Assembly: GCA_031266015.1 (NCBI GenBank) | Contig: JAISBU010000005.1 | Coordinates: 1 to 64,000 of the forward strand | DNA from: Prevotellaceae bacterium | Lineage (GTDB): Bacteria; Bacteroidota; Bacteroidia; Bacteroidales; UBA932 | Length of the DNA: 64,000 nt | Direction: 5' to 3' | Shown: piece after piece, positions 9,245-17,582 of the stretch | Numbering within the stretch: position 1 is the first letter of the stretch | How the letters are laid out: the number at the start of each line of letters is the position of its first letter | Notes under the pieces: generated by a model | The model's database searches: none | What the model was told of the DNA's origin: nothing | Seen by the model: the letters and a program-made list of their open reading frames with translations, nothing else | Made by a program: the position numbers and the translations under genes

Positions 9245-10141
9245 TTACTGTATGCTGTCTGTTGTGTCGGCAGGCGCAGGCGTTGGAGTTAGATTAACCT
9301 CCTGAACCTGAGCAGGTTTAGGTTTTACCACAGGTCTTACCTCTACCTTAGCACTTGGCGCAGCTGAAGCGGTTTTAGCGTTTTCCATAGCGCTATTCTT
9401 GCTGCATACTCTTGCTGCATACTCTTGCCTCTTAGCCTTCAAGAAGCTCATGTACGACTCTAGCACATCATATACCATATCCTGCAATCCGTTGCTGGTA
9501 ATGGTACCTCCGGAAACAGCATCCACCTCATGAGGGTTGTTTTTGGTATTGCCGCCTTTTACCACCTTAATGGAGGTAAAGGTCTCTCCGTCAAATATTT
9601 GCTTACCTGCAAACTGTGCTTGAAACTGCGGTGTGGCAATTTCAGCGCCCAAACCGGGGGTCTCGCCCTTATGGTCAAATACAACTCCACGAATGATATT
9701 AACATCCTGATTAAGAGCCACATACCCCCAAAGTGGGCCCCACAAGCCTACGCCACGTACAGGTAATACATATAGGAGTGAACCATCATCGTCTTTACAA
9801 ACAAATACGGGCAGCAATCTCTCACTCGACGGCTTCTTCATTTCATCGGCAAAATTCAGGGTGAATGCATCGCCCTCGACCTGCATACCGAATGAGTTTA
9901 CCACGTAGCTGGAGGTAATATACTTTTTATACTCACGCTCAATGTACTCTGTCTTATCCTTAGCCTCTTTTACCTGAGCAGCTTTCTGTACAGAGAATAG
10001 TATGTTTTGCTTTTTCTCTACCTCCACATTTTTCTGCTGAAAAGGCTTTAGCAAAGTTGCCGCCGCTGCAAGCACTGCCGCCACTGTCACTACCAGAATG
10101 ATGGAGTAAAGAAATATGTACTTGTTACTTTCCTTGTTCAT
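9245..10141 (-). CDS. nqrC: Na+-translocating NADH:quinone reductase subunit C
   Basis: 298 residues. One N-terminal membrane helix (about residues 9-29), then the periplasmic FMN-binding domain. The covalent flavin site is the Thr in DAVSGGTITSNGLQ; upstream are GLWGPLWGYVAL and GETPGLGAEI, all family hallmarks. Family members usually end about 240-260; here an extra Pro/Ala/Val-rich tail of some 60 residues follows FLKAKRQEYAA. The start of that tail coincides with a 13-bp tandem duplication (9398-9423), which changes frame relative to a single copy. Lies between nqrB and nqrD. Confidence 0.95.
   Translation of the reverse strand: MNKESNKYIFLYSIILVVTVAAVLAAAATLLKPFQQKNVEVEKKQNILFSVQKAAQVKEAKDKTEYIEREYKKYITSSYVVNSFGMQVEGDAFTLNFADEMKKPSSERLLPVFVCKDDDGSLLYVLPVRGVGLWGPLWGYVALNQDVNIIRGVVFDHKGETPGLGAEIATPQFQAQFAGKQIFDGETFTSIKVVKGGNTKNNPHEVDAVSGGTITSNGLQDMVYDVLESYMSFLKAKRQEYAARVCSKNSAMENAKTASAAPSAKVEVRPVVKPKPAQVQEVNLTPTPAPADTTDSIQ
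9398..9423. repeat. 13-bp tandem duplication inside nqrC
   Basis: Two exact adjacent copies of CTTGCTGCATACT (9398-9410 and 9411-9423), followed by a partial third copy (CTTGC). It lies at the junction of the conserved NqrC domain and the extra C-terminal tail. Confidence 0.9.
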
Positions 10142-10183
10142 TTTTGCTTACCTTACCTGAATAAATCATTCAATACAAAATAG

Positions 10184-11350
10184 CTACGCTGCTTTTTGAG
10201 CGGCTGCCGCTCTTTTTAACCTCCTTGAAATATGAGATTGCACCACACAGTAATCAATAAGCGGCGCAAATGCGTTCATGAACAAGATGGCCAACATCAT
10301 TCCTTCGGGAAATCCGCCCACTACACGAATAATTACCGCCAACACGCCAATCAAAAATCCGTAGATCCATTTTGCAGTATTAGTTTGTGCGGCAGATACA
10401 GGGTCCGTAGCCATAAACACGGCGCCAAACGCAAAACCTCCCATAATAAGATGGCAGTACGCCGGCAGTTGCATGTAGGCGTTTGCGCCAACAGCATTAA
10501 ATAAAAGACCTGTACACAAACCTCCGGCTACAACCGATACCATAATGCGCCAGCTGCCAACTCCTGTAATAATCAACAGGGCGGCGCCCAGCAAAATGGC
10601 AATGGTAGACGTTTCGCCAATGGATCCGGGAATAAATCCGGCAAACATATCCCACACCTGCATAGATGAAAAGCGCTCACCTGCTGCAGCCTTAGCTAAA
10701 GGCGTAGCGCCGGAAAATCCGTCTACAATACCTTCGCCTTTGTTAAGTCCGGCAATCCAAATTTTATCTCCGGATATATATGAGGGATACGCAAAAAATA
10801 CAAACGCACGTGCCAGCAATGCAGGGTTGAATACGTTCATACCCGTACCGCCAAACACCTCTTTACCAATGATTACTGCGAAGGCTGTTGCCAACGTCAC
10901 CATCCACAAGGGAACATCCGCAGGCATAACCAAAGGAATAAGCATACCCGTTACCAGGAATCCTTCATTAACCTCGTGGCCACGAATCTGTGCGGCCACA
11001 AACTCAATACCTAACCCTACAACGTATGAAACAACTACAATGGGTAACACCTTAAAGAACCCAAACCAAAATACTTCCCAAAAACTAACCTGCGTACCAA
11101 TGGATAAGAAATGCTGGAATCCCACATTCCACATACCAAACAACAAAGCAGGAACAAGCGCCATTACCACCACCGACATAGTACGCTTAAGGTCTATGGC
11201 ATCGCGCACGTGAGCGCCTTTGGTTGTTACCGTATCCGGAACGTACAGAAATGTTTCAAAAGCATCAAACGTAGAGTGCAAGAAGTGGTACTTACCTCCC
11301 TTCTCGAACTTTGGCTTAATGCCATCAATAAAACTTCTTAGTGCCTTCAT
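10184..11350 (-). CDS. nqrB: Na+-translocating NADH:quinone reductase subunit B
   Basis: 388 residues, polytopic membrane protein that carries covalent FMN and riboflavin and is central to sodium transport. The FMN attachment Thr lies in the SGATPLAKAA motif. Other family landmarks: MLIPLVMPADVPLWMV, GKEVFGGTGMNVFNPAL with LARAFVFFAYP, and MATDPVSAAQTN. C-terminal basic tail RRLKRAAAAQKAA. It is separated from nqrA by 145 bases that contain a REP-like fragment, the only sizeable gap in the operon. Confidence 0.96.
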   Translation of the reverse strand: MKALRSFIDGIKPKFEKGGKYHFLHSTFDAFETFLYVPDTVTTKGAHVRDAIDLKRTMSVVVMALVPALLFGMWNVGFQHFLSIGTQVSFWEVFWFGFFKVLPIVVVSYVVGLGIEFVAAQIRGHEVNEGFLVTGMLIPLVMPADVPLWMVTLATAFAVIIGKEVFGGTGMNVFNPALLARAFVFFAYPSYISGDKIWIAGLNKGEGIVDGFSGATPLAKAAAGERFSSMQVWDMFAGFIPGSIGETSTIAILLGAALLIITGVGSWRIMVSVVAGGLCTGLLFNAVGANAYMQLPAYCHLIMGGFAFGAVFMATDPVSAAQTNTAKWIYGFLIGVLAVIIRVVGGFPEGMMLAILFMNAFAPLIDYCVVQSHISRRLKRAAAAQKAA

Positions 11351-11448
11351 GTATATGTTGAATCGTTTATTCGTTGAGCTGTTTTTTTACGTCATGCCGG
11401 GTAAAGCCAACCTCCAGTTCGCACTATTGACGATACGTTGCCACAGCT

Positions 11449-11485
11449 TGAAATCCTTCGCTTCACTCAGGATGACAACGGGCAG
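11449..11485. repeat. REP-like fragment between nqrA and nqrB
   Basis: The stretch around AATCCTTCGCTTCACTCAGG ATGACAACG (written here in two parts) is a piece of the dispersed repeat also seen at 35867-35925 and in the 2.6-3.0 kb region. It lies in the only large intergenic gap inside the nqr operon. Confidence 0.5.
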
Positions 11486-11495
11486 CTTACTCATC

Positions 11496-12848
11496 CTACC
11501 CCATCTCCGCTATCATAGCGTTGATACCTGTGCGCAGAATTTCCTGCACATCAATTTTCGAGGTGCATACAAATTCGCACAAAGCAAGGTCTTCCTCAAC
11601 CACCTCGTAAATGCCCAGCTGCTCCATCTTGTCAATATCGTTGGCAAGAATAGCCTTGAGCAAGTACACGGGAAGAATATCCATAGGAAGCACCTTCCCG
11701 TATTCGCCTGAAAGTACAAACGCGCGCCGTCCGCCGTTCAAGTTGGTATCCAAGTTGTATCGCTTATCCGGAAATAGCCATGAGAAGTAGGTATGCGACA
11801 TGCTGAACTTGTTGAAGCGCGGCATTGCCCAACCTAGCATCTCGTGATGGTTTCCTTCGGTAATCACAGCAACTTCATTGTCATAAAAGCCAAGATATCC
11901 GTCTATGCCGACCTTAGTACCTGTAAGCACGTTTCCGCTGATAACACGAGGATTCTTACCGGTATAAGTAAACTCCGACAAGCCGCTCAGCTTAGCGCCC
12001 GCAATCATGCGATAGTAGCGCGGCTTCTTAACCTCTGCGCCAACCAGCGCAACTACTTTCGAAGGATCGTAAATTCCGGTTTCGAATAAACGGCCAAGTA
12101 TCACGACGTGCTGCGGATTCATAGTCCACACGATTTCACCCTTGTTGACAGGGTCTAGCTTATGAATGTGCACGCCAACATTTCCTGCCGGATGCGGTCC
12201 TTTGTAGCGCGTAATTTCAACACCCTTTGCGCGCTCAAAAGCATTATTTGCAGGGTAGTCTGCACACAAGCCCAGGTGTACTTTTCCGCTTGTCAGCTTC
12301 TTCAAAACGTCCAGGCCTTTCTGGAAATTTGCAGCTTCGCCATTCACCAAAAAATCAGCGTCGGCAGCAATGGGAGCAGAATCAAACCCGGAAATGAAAA
12401 TTGCCTTCGGCGTTGCCTTTGGGTTCGCAACTATGTTGTACGGGCGTTGCTTGAAGAAAGGCCATACGCCGGATTGAAGCATAAACTTAACCAGCTCCTC
12501 ACGACTTGCCGATGTTAAGTCGGGAACAACGTGCCGTATAGCATCATTTTCTTCGGCGGGTGTAACCACCACCTCTAAAATTTTACGACGCTCACCACGG
12601 TTTATTGCCGTAAGTGTTCCAGCCACAGGCGATACGAAAACGATTTCAGGACGATTTTTGTCACAAAAGAGCGGCGCTCCGGCTTTTACGCTACCACCCT
12701 CATCTACAAGCATTTTGGGAGTTATTCCATAAAAATCGGTTGGCTTCACTGCGTAAGACTCCGGGGTAGAGCACTTTGAAAGCACCTTCTCCGCCAAGCC
12801 CTGCAATTTGATGTTTAACCCTTTCTTTACGTTAACTGTTTGTACCAT
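11496..12848 (-). CDS. nqrA: Na+-translocating NADH:quinone reductase subunit A
   Basis: 450 residues, peripheral cytoplasmic subunit implicated in ubiquinone/menaquinone binding. Recognised by the N-terminal KKGLNIKLQG block, an RnfC-like barrel-sandwich segment (SVKAGAPLFCDKNRPEIVFV), and conserved YPANNAFERAKGVEI, GPHPAGNVGVHIHKLDPVN and NPQHVVILGRLF stretches. First gene of the operon. The promoter is unclear; a near-consensus -7 (TACTTTTA read on the minus strand, 12937-12944) lies about 90 bases upstream, and a 21-bp palindrome at 13037-13057 lies beyond it. Confidence 0.96.
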   Translation of the reverse strand: MVQTVNVKKGLNIKLQGLAEKVLSKCSTPESYAVKPTDFYGITPKMLVDEGGSVKAGAPLFCDKNRPEIVFVSPVAGTLTAINRGERRKILEVVVTPAEENDAIRHVVPDLTSASREELVKFMLQSGVWPFFKQRPYNIVANPKATPKAIFISGFDSAPIAADADFLVNGEAANFQKGLDVLKKLTSGKVHLGLCADYPANNAFERAKGVEITRYKGPHPAGNVGVHIHKLDPVNKGEIVWTMNPQHVVILGRLFETGIYDPSKVVALVGAEVKKPRYYRMIAGAKLSGLSEFTYTGKNPRVISGNVLTGTKVGIDGYLGFYDNEVAVITEGNHHEMLGWAMPRFNKFSMSHTYFSWLFPDKRYNLDTNLNGGRRAFVLSGEYGKVLPMDILPVYLLKAILANDIDKMEQLGIYEVVEEDLALCEFVCTSKIDVQEILRTGINAMIAEMG

Positions 12849-13036
12849 ACTGTTTTATCTGTATTTCCAATATGTTTTTCAAATCAAAAATTTTGTAAAG
12901 ATAATCATAAAACCGCATTATTATAACTTACAGCCATAAAAGTAAAATTCACGCACAATAATTGAACATCCTTACCCCTTGTTTTTGGGGGTGTAACAAA
13001 GCTGGTCGTTATTCACCCAAAACAATAGCAAAAGGC

Positions 13037-13057
13037 TACTCAAATATTATTTGAGTA
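13037..13057. promoter_or_regulatory. 21-bp palindrome between divergent nqrA and rho
   Basis: Perfect 9-bp inverted repeat TACTCAAAT, spacer ATT, ATTTGAGTA. It lies in the 540-base gap between divergent nqrA and rho and has no U tract, so it looks like an operator for a dimeric regulator rather than a terminator. Which gene it controls is not known. Confidence 0.45.
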
Positions 13058-13157
13058 AAGATAGCAATAATATTATTCCCGATACGTAAAAACGCCGCAA
13101 AAATTAACTTATATTTGGTTGATTGTGACCAATTTCCCTATTTTTAACAACTTATTT

Positions 13158-13189
13158 TTTGGAAATTAAGAAAACTCGCAATATCTTTG
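13158..13189 (+). promoter_or_regulatory. Bacteroidetes-type promoter for rho
   Basis: -33 element TTTG at 13158-13161 and -7 element TATCTTTG at 13182-13189, 20 bases apart, matching the Bacteroidetes sigma-ABfr consensus. Transcription would start near 13196, leaving a leader of about 195 bases before the rho ATG at 13393. Rho leaders are often used for autoregulation; no specific structure was identified. Confidence 0.7.
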
Positions 13190-13392
13190 CCCTGGGAAAT
13201 GTGTTTATATGCATTTCTCTGTCAAGCAGCGGTTTCCTGTGCTGCTTGTTTCTGTTCAAATAAAGTTTCCCAACACTTTTAAATGCGTTTCTATGCAGGG
13301 TTGCGCTAATCGTTCTCTTACTACTTCTAACTCAACAATCACAGCGGCAGCACGTTGCCTCTGCTTTTTAATTTTTCATCTAATCTTTTTTT

Positions 13393-15108
13393 ATGTACGA
13401 CATTCTGGAGCTTACCAGCAAATCAATTGAAGAGCTGCAAGCCTTTGCACAACAACTGAAAATCAAGAAAATCACCTCTGCTACCAAGGAGGAATTGGTG
13501 TACAAAATTTTGGACGAGCAGGCTATTCAAGGCTCCCAAAAAACTAAGCCAGATAAGCAGCAACCCTCGCCGGAAGAGCAAGCAGCTCCTGTCCCAAAGG
13601 AGCGCAAGCCAAGAGTGGCAGCAAAGCCTGCCGGTAACCCGGCCGAAAAATCACAAGCTAAGGCAGCCGCACCTGTTGTAGCAAAAGCCAGCCAGCCTCA
13701 AGCGGAAAAGCCTGCAAAACAAAATTCTCCAAAACCACAGCAGCAAAAGCCAAAAATACAACCCCAACCACAGCCCGTTGTGGCTGAAAGACAAGCTACA
13801 GCTGTTGCGGCTGACGCTCCTGCAGAACCTGTGGTCAAAAAAAACTCCGAGCCAAAAAGCAATGGCGAGCAGCGTGAGCGCACACAGCAGCAGGAGAGCA
13901 ATCACCACAATAGCGGCAATGCCAATAATGGCAGCAACAATAACGGACACAACCGGCAGGAAAAACAGGAGAAGAAAGAGCGCTATGAATTTGAGGCCAT
14001 GATTGAGGCCACCGGCGTACTCGATTTAATGAACGATGGCTACGGATTCCTGCGTTCGTCTGACTACAACTACCTTTCTTCGCCAGACGACATTTACGTT
14101 TCGCAATCGCAAATAAAGCTGTTTGGGCTAAAAACAGGAGATGCGGTAACCGGAAATGTTCGTCCGCCAAAGGACAATGAAAAGTTTTTTCCGCTGATAA
14201 AAGTTATCTCCATCAACGGTCGTGATCCTGAGTATATAAGGGACAGGGAGCCGTTCGACTATCTTACTCCTCTATTCCCTACCGAAAAATTCAACATCAC
14301 GGGCAACGGCCATAATAACCTGTCGACTCGCGTTGTAGATATTTTTGCGCCTATCGGAAAAGGTCAGCGTGGCTTGATCGTGGCGCAACCCAAAACCGGC
14401 AAAACGGTGTTGCTTAAGGATATAGCAAACGCCATTGCGGCTAACCATCCGGAGGTGTATATGATTGTTCTGCTTATTGACGAGCGCCCTGAGGAGGTTA
14501 CCGATATGCAGCGTAGCGTACGCGCAGAGGTAGTAGCATCAACTTTTGACGAACCTGCGGAACGCCACGTAAAGGTGGCAAACATTGTGCTCGAAAAGGC
14601 TAAGCGTATGGTAGAATGCGGACACGATGTGGTAATTCTTTTGGACTCAATTACCCGTTTAGCTCGCGCGTTCAATACCGTACAGCCCGCATCGGGTAAG
14701 GTGTTGAGTGGCGGTGTAGATGCTAACGCTCTACACAAGCCAAAGCGCTTTTTTGGTGCGGCACGTAACATTGAGAATGGTGGTTCACTTACCATTTTGG
14801 CTACCGCGCTTATCGACACGGGTTCTAAAATGGACGAGGTTATTTTCGAGGAGTTCAAGGGTACCGGTAACATGGAGCTGCAGCTTGACCGCAAGCTTGC
14901 CAACAAGCGCGTATTCCCTGCTGTAGACGTAACGCTCAGCAGCACTCGTCGTGATGATTTGTTGATAAGCAAGGATGTGCTGAGCCGCATTTGGGTGCTA
15001 CGCAACTACCTCACCGATATGAATGCCGTAGAAGCAGGAGAATTTATGCATGATCGATTGATCAAGACCATGAACAACGATGAGTTTTTGGCAACGATGA
15101 ATGGATAA
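13393..15108 (+). CDS. rho: Transcription termination factor Rho with long low-complexity insert
   Basis: 571 residues against about 420 in E. coli. Residues 1-42 form the Rho N-terminal helical domain ([17 protein letters not shown]). Residues about 45-195 are a low-complexity Gln/Pro/Lys/Ala then Asn/His-rich insert ([18 protein letters not shown]). The RNA-binding cold-shock-like domain follows ([20 protein letters not shown]), then the hexameric ATPase: Walker [28 protein letters not shown], Walker [15 protein letters not shown], and the Q/R-loop region [20 protein letters not shown]. Terminates transcripts as an RNA-dependent ATPase. Similar inserts are known in other Bacteroidetes Rho proteins, where the disordered region drives condensation. 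Confidence 0.97.
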   Translation: MYDILELTSKSIEELQAFAQQLKIKKITSATKEELVYKILDEQAIQGSQKTKPDKQQPSPEEQAAPVPKERKPRVAAKPAGNPAEKSQAKAAAPVVAKASQPQAEKPAKQNSPKPQQQKPKIQPQPQPVVAERQATAVAADAPAEPVVKKNSEPKSNGEQRERTQQQESNHHNSGNANNGSNNNGHNRQEKQEKKERYEFEAMIEATGVLDLMNDGYGFLRSSDYNYLSSPDDIYVSQSQIKLFGLKTGDAVTGNVRPPKDNEKFFPLIKVISINGRDPEYIRDREPFDYLTPLFPTEKFNITGNGHNNLSTRVVDIFAPIGKGQRGLIVAQPKTGKTVLLKDIANAIAANHPEVYMIVLLIDERPEEVTDMQRSVRAEVVASTFDEPAERHVKVANIVLEKAKRMVECGHDVVILLDSITRLARAFNTVQPASGKVLSGGVDANALHKPKRFFGAARNIENGGSLTILATALIDTGSKMDEVIFEEFKGTGNMELQLDRKLANKRVFPAVDVTLSSTRRDDLLISKDVLSRIWVLRNYLTDMNAVEAGEFMHDRLIKTMNNDEFLATMNG

Positions 15109-15205
15109 TTTTTCGACTTGCGACACTCGGACATGCGACCATACGATTTAACTTTAGTAGCACATGCCGCGAGTTAATATAAATATCTGATTATCATAGT
15201 ATTAT

Positions 15206-15248
15206 TGAATTGCGCCATCTTTATTTTTGAAGGTGGCGCAATTTTTTT
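15206..15248 (+). terminator. Rho-independent terminator after rho
   Basis: Stem AATTGCGCCA (15208-15217) pairs with TGGCGCAATT (15234-15243), followed by a T tract. It lies about 100 bases after the rho stop. Confidence 0.8.
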
Positions 15249-15335
15249 CAACCAGCAGCTAGGGGTAAAACTTCCCATAGCTGTCATAGTACAAACGAGA
15301 AGATTTCTTGGTATTGCTAATTAAATATATATTTG

Positions 15336-15343
15336 TATCTTTG
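15336..15343 (+). promoter_or_regulatory. -7 element of the IS transposase
   Basis: TATCTTTG, a match to TAnnTTTG, 12 bases before the transposase ATG at 15356. The transcript would have almost no leader. Confidence 0.5.
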
Positions 15344-15355
15344 CAAAAAAAGAAA

Positions 15356-16041
15356 ATGAATTGTCCAAAATGTTCGTGTGATAAAAGAGTTAAGTCCGGA
15401 TTTATCAAAGGAGTACAGCGTTATAAATGTAAATGCTGTGGTTGCAACTATACAGTAGAGTTAAAATCAACGGCAAAGCCAAAATCCATGAAAAAGCAAG
15501 CTTTACATCTATACCTTGAAGGTTTGGGCTTTCGTTCCATAGGGAGATTTTTAGGCATAAGCAATGTGTCTGCCTTAAACTGGATTCGCAGTTTTGGCAA
15601 AGAAGTTCAGGAACTTAATTCGCAAAGCAGGGAAATAGAGGTGGTTGAAGTTGATGAAATGCATTCTTACATTGGGTCAAAAAAAACTGCTGCTGGATAT
15701 GGATTGCTGTTGATAGATATGGGAAAAGGTTTATCAACTTCGTTATTGGCGGCAGGAGCAAAGAAACGGCAGAAAGGTTTTGGGAAACGATAAAACAACA
15801 TGGCATGAAGTATATAGCAAGTGATTATTGGAAAGCATATGAGGGCATTATTCCCTGTGAAAAGCATACTCAAACAAAGGCAGCAACATGTACTGTTGAG
15901 GGCTATAACAGCCTGCTCAGGCACTTTTTGGCAAGAATGAGAAGAAAGGCAAAATGCTATTCAAAAAAAATGGAAATGTTGAAATTATCCATCATTTTGC
16001 TAATGCACTATCGAAATAATACTTTATATATATTTAGTTAG
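15356..16041 (+). CDS. IS1-like transposase, two frames joined at an A8 run
   Basis: The ATG at 15356 begins an N-terminal zinc-ribbon (C3, C6, C25, C28 pattern) and a helix-turn-helix (RSIGRFLGISNVSALNWIRSFG). The DDE domain starts with EVDEMHSYIGSKK. At the A8 tract 15679-15686 the frame must change by -1: the original frame ends at a stop at 15793, while the -1 frame reads KKNCCWIWIAVDRYGKRF and on through SDYWKAY and VEGYNSLLRHFLARMRRKAK to the stop at 16041. All IS1-type catalytic blocks are therefore present across the two frames. Either -1 slippage at the A run produces the full enzyme, as IS1 does elsewhere in its gene, or one A has been lost and the gene is dead. Confidence 0.8.
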
Positions 16042-16213
16042 CAATACCCAGGAAATATATTTCCACCTATAGGATATCCTAACTTCAAAATAGGAGGCGC
16101 ACCATGCTAGATTGGTTGGGAAATTGGCATAACACTTTTCTAAAGCTACCAAACGCCGGTCATCAGCCATCAACTTTTCGTCATTACGAGCACAACGAAG
16201 GAGGCATTTCGCC

Positions 16214-16510
16214 TCAATTGTCATGCGTAGTCCAGCGGTAGCGCACACGACCGCTGTCGGCATAACTGTGCAGCAGGCATTTTTTGCTCAACTCCATCAC
16301 CTTTTCGTAGCTGAACTGATAGAGCTCCGCTACCTGCGGGTTGTCGCGGAAAGCAGTGAGCGGAATACGCGCTAAGGGTGCTTGAATGGCGGGTGTTGTA
16401 GCGATGTTGCCGTTAGCAGCAAGGGCGTTTAACCCAGCCTTGAGTTCTTGTAGGCAATCCACGATGTGCGTGAGTACGTTTTGCGGAAGCTGAACCACCC
16501 ACGGTGGCAT
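16214..16510 (-). CDS. Small hypothetical protein
   Basis: 98 residues, starting MPPWVVQLPQNVLTHIVDCL. Not recognised. It looks helical, without signal peptide, membrane segment or known motif. Codon use resembles the GC-richer chromosomal background more than the island. It lies alone between the IS element and the toxin array, without a visible promoter. It may be the remnant of a larger gene. Confidence 0.4.
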   Translation of the reverse strand: MPPWVVQLPQNVLTHIVDCLQELKAGLNALAANGNIATTPAIQAPLARIPLTAFRDNPQVAELYQFSYEKVMELSKKCLLHSYADSGRVRYRWTTHDN

Positions 16511-16883
16511 TTTGCATATCCATTTTGTAGCAATTTTAGATTATGCTGTAAAGGTGCAGCAATCCAAAATGGCGCTTCCTACTTCCTCCCACATGCTCCT
16601 ACTTGCTCAACTTAATTTAACGAAAATAACTATTTTGTGGATTAAAATTCCGAACTTACTATACTTATTACGATGATATTGTAATAAGTTACAATTAGCA
16701 TCACTTAATTGATTTTGTTCATGATTAGATGTGTAAAATTGCCTGAAGTGTTAAAAATAACTTTTTATGATAACTTACATGCATTTATCTTACTTTTGTA
16801 TAAAAATCAGATAAAGTAGAACGATGTTTTAACGCCAGAGAAAAAGAACTGTATTAAGTAAGTCAATTGTTGTTAAAAAAATC
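16511..16883 (+). promoter_or_regulatory. Upstream region and -7 element of the toxin-export island
   Basis: About 370 AT-rich bases without a gene. A -7 match TACTTTTG lies at 16791-16798; no exact TTTG is found 19-21 bases upstream. Transcription would start near 16805, giving a leader of about 80 bases to the ATG at 16884. Because the genes downstream are spaced by 0-35 bases for 17.7 kb, this is the best candidate for the main promoter of the island. Confidence 0.45.
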
Positions 16884-17570
16884 ATGAAAAAATTACAATT
16901 AGAAGCGTTAAGTTTAGAAGTTCCTGAGTTATCTCTGGAAATGTGCAAGCGGCTAATGGGAGGTGGGTATGCATTGGAACTGGGTGACTATAGAGAAACT
17001 GAGAGAGATGGCTACAATGAGATTATTGATGGCGGCATTACCATAACGCCAGATGAGCAACAGCAGGCAGCAATGGATGAACGAGCAAGTATAGAAGAAG
17101 AGCAACGACAACAGCAGCAAGAACAACAGCAAGACGAAAAGGAGGGTCAGGATAATGGAAGAAGTGACACCGATCGTCCTGAGGATAGGCCCAAAGAGGA
17201 GGACGGCTATAATGTCAATGATGCAGTTGGTCATCTTCGAGAGAATGCACATGGTTCATCTCAAGGCGAATGTGCGAGACACGTAAGAGAAGCTCTTGAA
17301 GCGGGGGGGATGGACACGACCGGTCGGCCAGTTTCTGCAGGAGATTATGATTCGTTCTTGCCTTCTCTCGGGTTCAATCCGGTTGATTCTAACAATTACA
17401 CCCCTGAGGCTGGAGATATTGTCGTGCATGAAGGAAGAGAGGGTCATGAGCATGGACATATTGCAATGTATGATGGATCCGATTGGATTTCTGATTTCGT
17501 TCAGAGAGATATGTTTGGAGGATCTGCATACAGACAAGATCCGGACTATACAATTTGGAGGCGTAATTAA
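16884..17570 (+). CDS. Double-glycine-leader effector 1: CHAP/NlpC-P60-like amidase
   Basis: 228 residues in three parts. Residues 1-27 are a double-glycine leader (KKLQLEALSLEVPEL ... CKRLMGG, hydrophobic at -4 and -7), the substrate mark of C39 peptidase transporters. Residues 28-125 are an acidic Gln-rich linker. Residues 126-228 are a cysteine peptidase/amidase domain with C130 (GECARHVREALEAGG), H192 (HGHIAMYDG) and D204 (WISDF), the layout of CHAP/NlpC-P60 and of Tae-type cell-wall amidase effectors. Inferred role: exported peptidoglycan hydrolase aimed at rival cells, with the leader cut by the exporter at 25738. The next gene (12-base gap) is the probable immunity protein. First of five cassettes with this leader; its leader is intact. 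Confidence 0.8.
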   Translation: MKKLQLEALSLEVPELSLEMCKRLMGGGYALELGDYRETERDGYNEIIDGGITITPDEQQQAAMDERASIEEEQRQQQQEQQQDEKEGQDNGRSDTDRPEDRPKEEDGYNVNDAVGHLRENAHGSSQGECARHVREALEAGGMDTTGRPVSAGDYDSFLPSLGFNPVDSNNYTPEAGDIVVHEGREGHEHGHIAMYDGSDWISDFVQRDMFGGSAYRQDPDYTIWRRN

Positions 17571-17582
17571 TCGAAATAAATA

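Larger units (their letters stand above)
15303..16056 (+). mobile_element. IS1-family-like insertion sequence
   Basis: An element of about 740 bp. Terminal inverted repeats: left end GGTATTGCTAATTAAATATA from 15310, right end read on the minus strand GGTATTGCTAACTAAATATA ending at 16048. Similarity continues outward (ATTTCTTG against ATTTCCTGG, with one gap), so the exact ends are uncertain and no target duplication could be assigned. The single transposase gene spans two frames. The element lies at the left edge of the AT-rich toxin island. Confidence 0.8.

Noticed and set aside
6609..12848. Rnf complex as an alternative to Nqr
   Set aside because: NqrB, C, D and E have Rnf relatives, but the NADH-oxidising NqrF with ferredoxin and FAD domains and the NqrA subunit fix the operon as Nqr.
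14364..15005. 213-codon open frame on the minus strand
   Set aside because: Antisense to the conserved ATPase part of rho; Ser/Arg-rich composition typical of a shadow frame.
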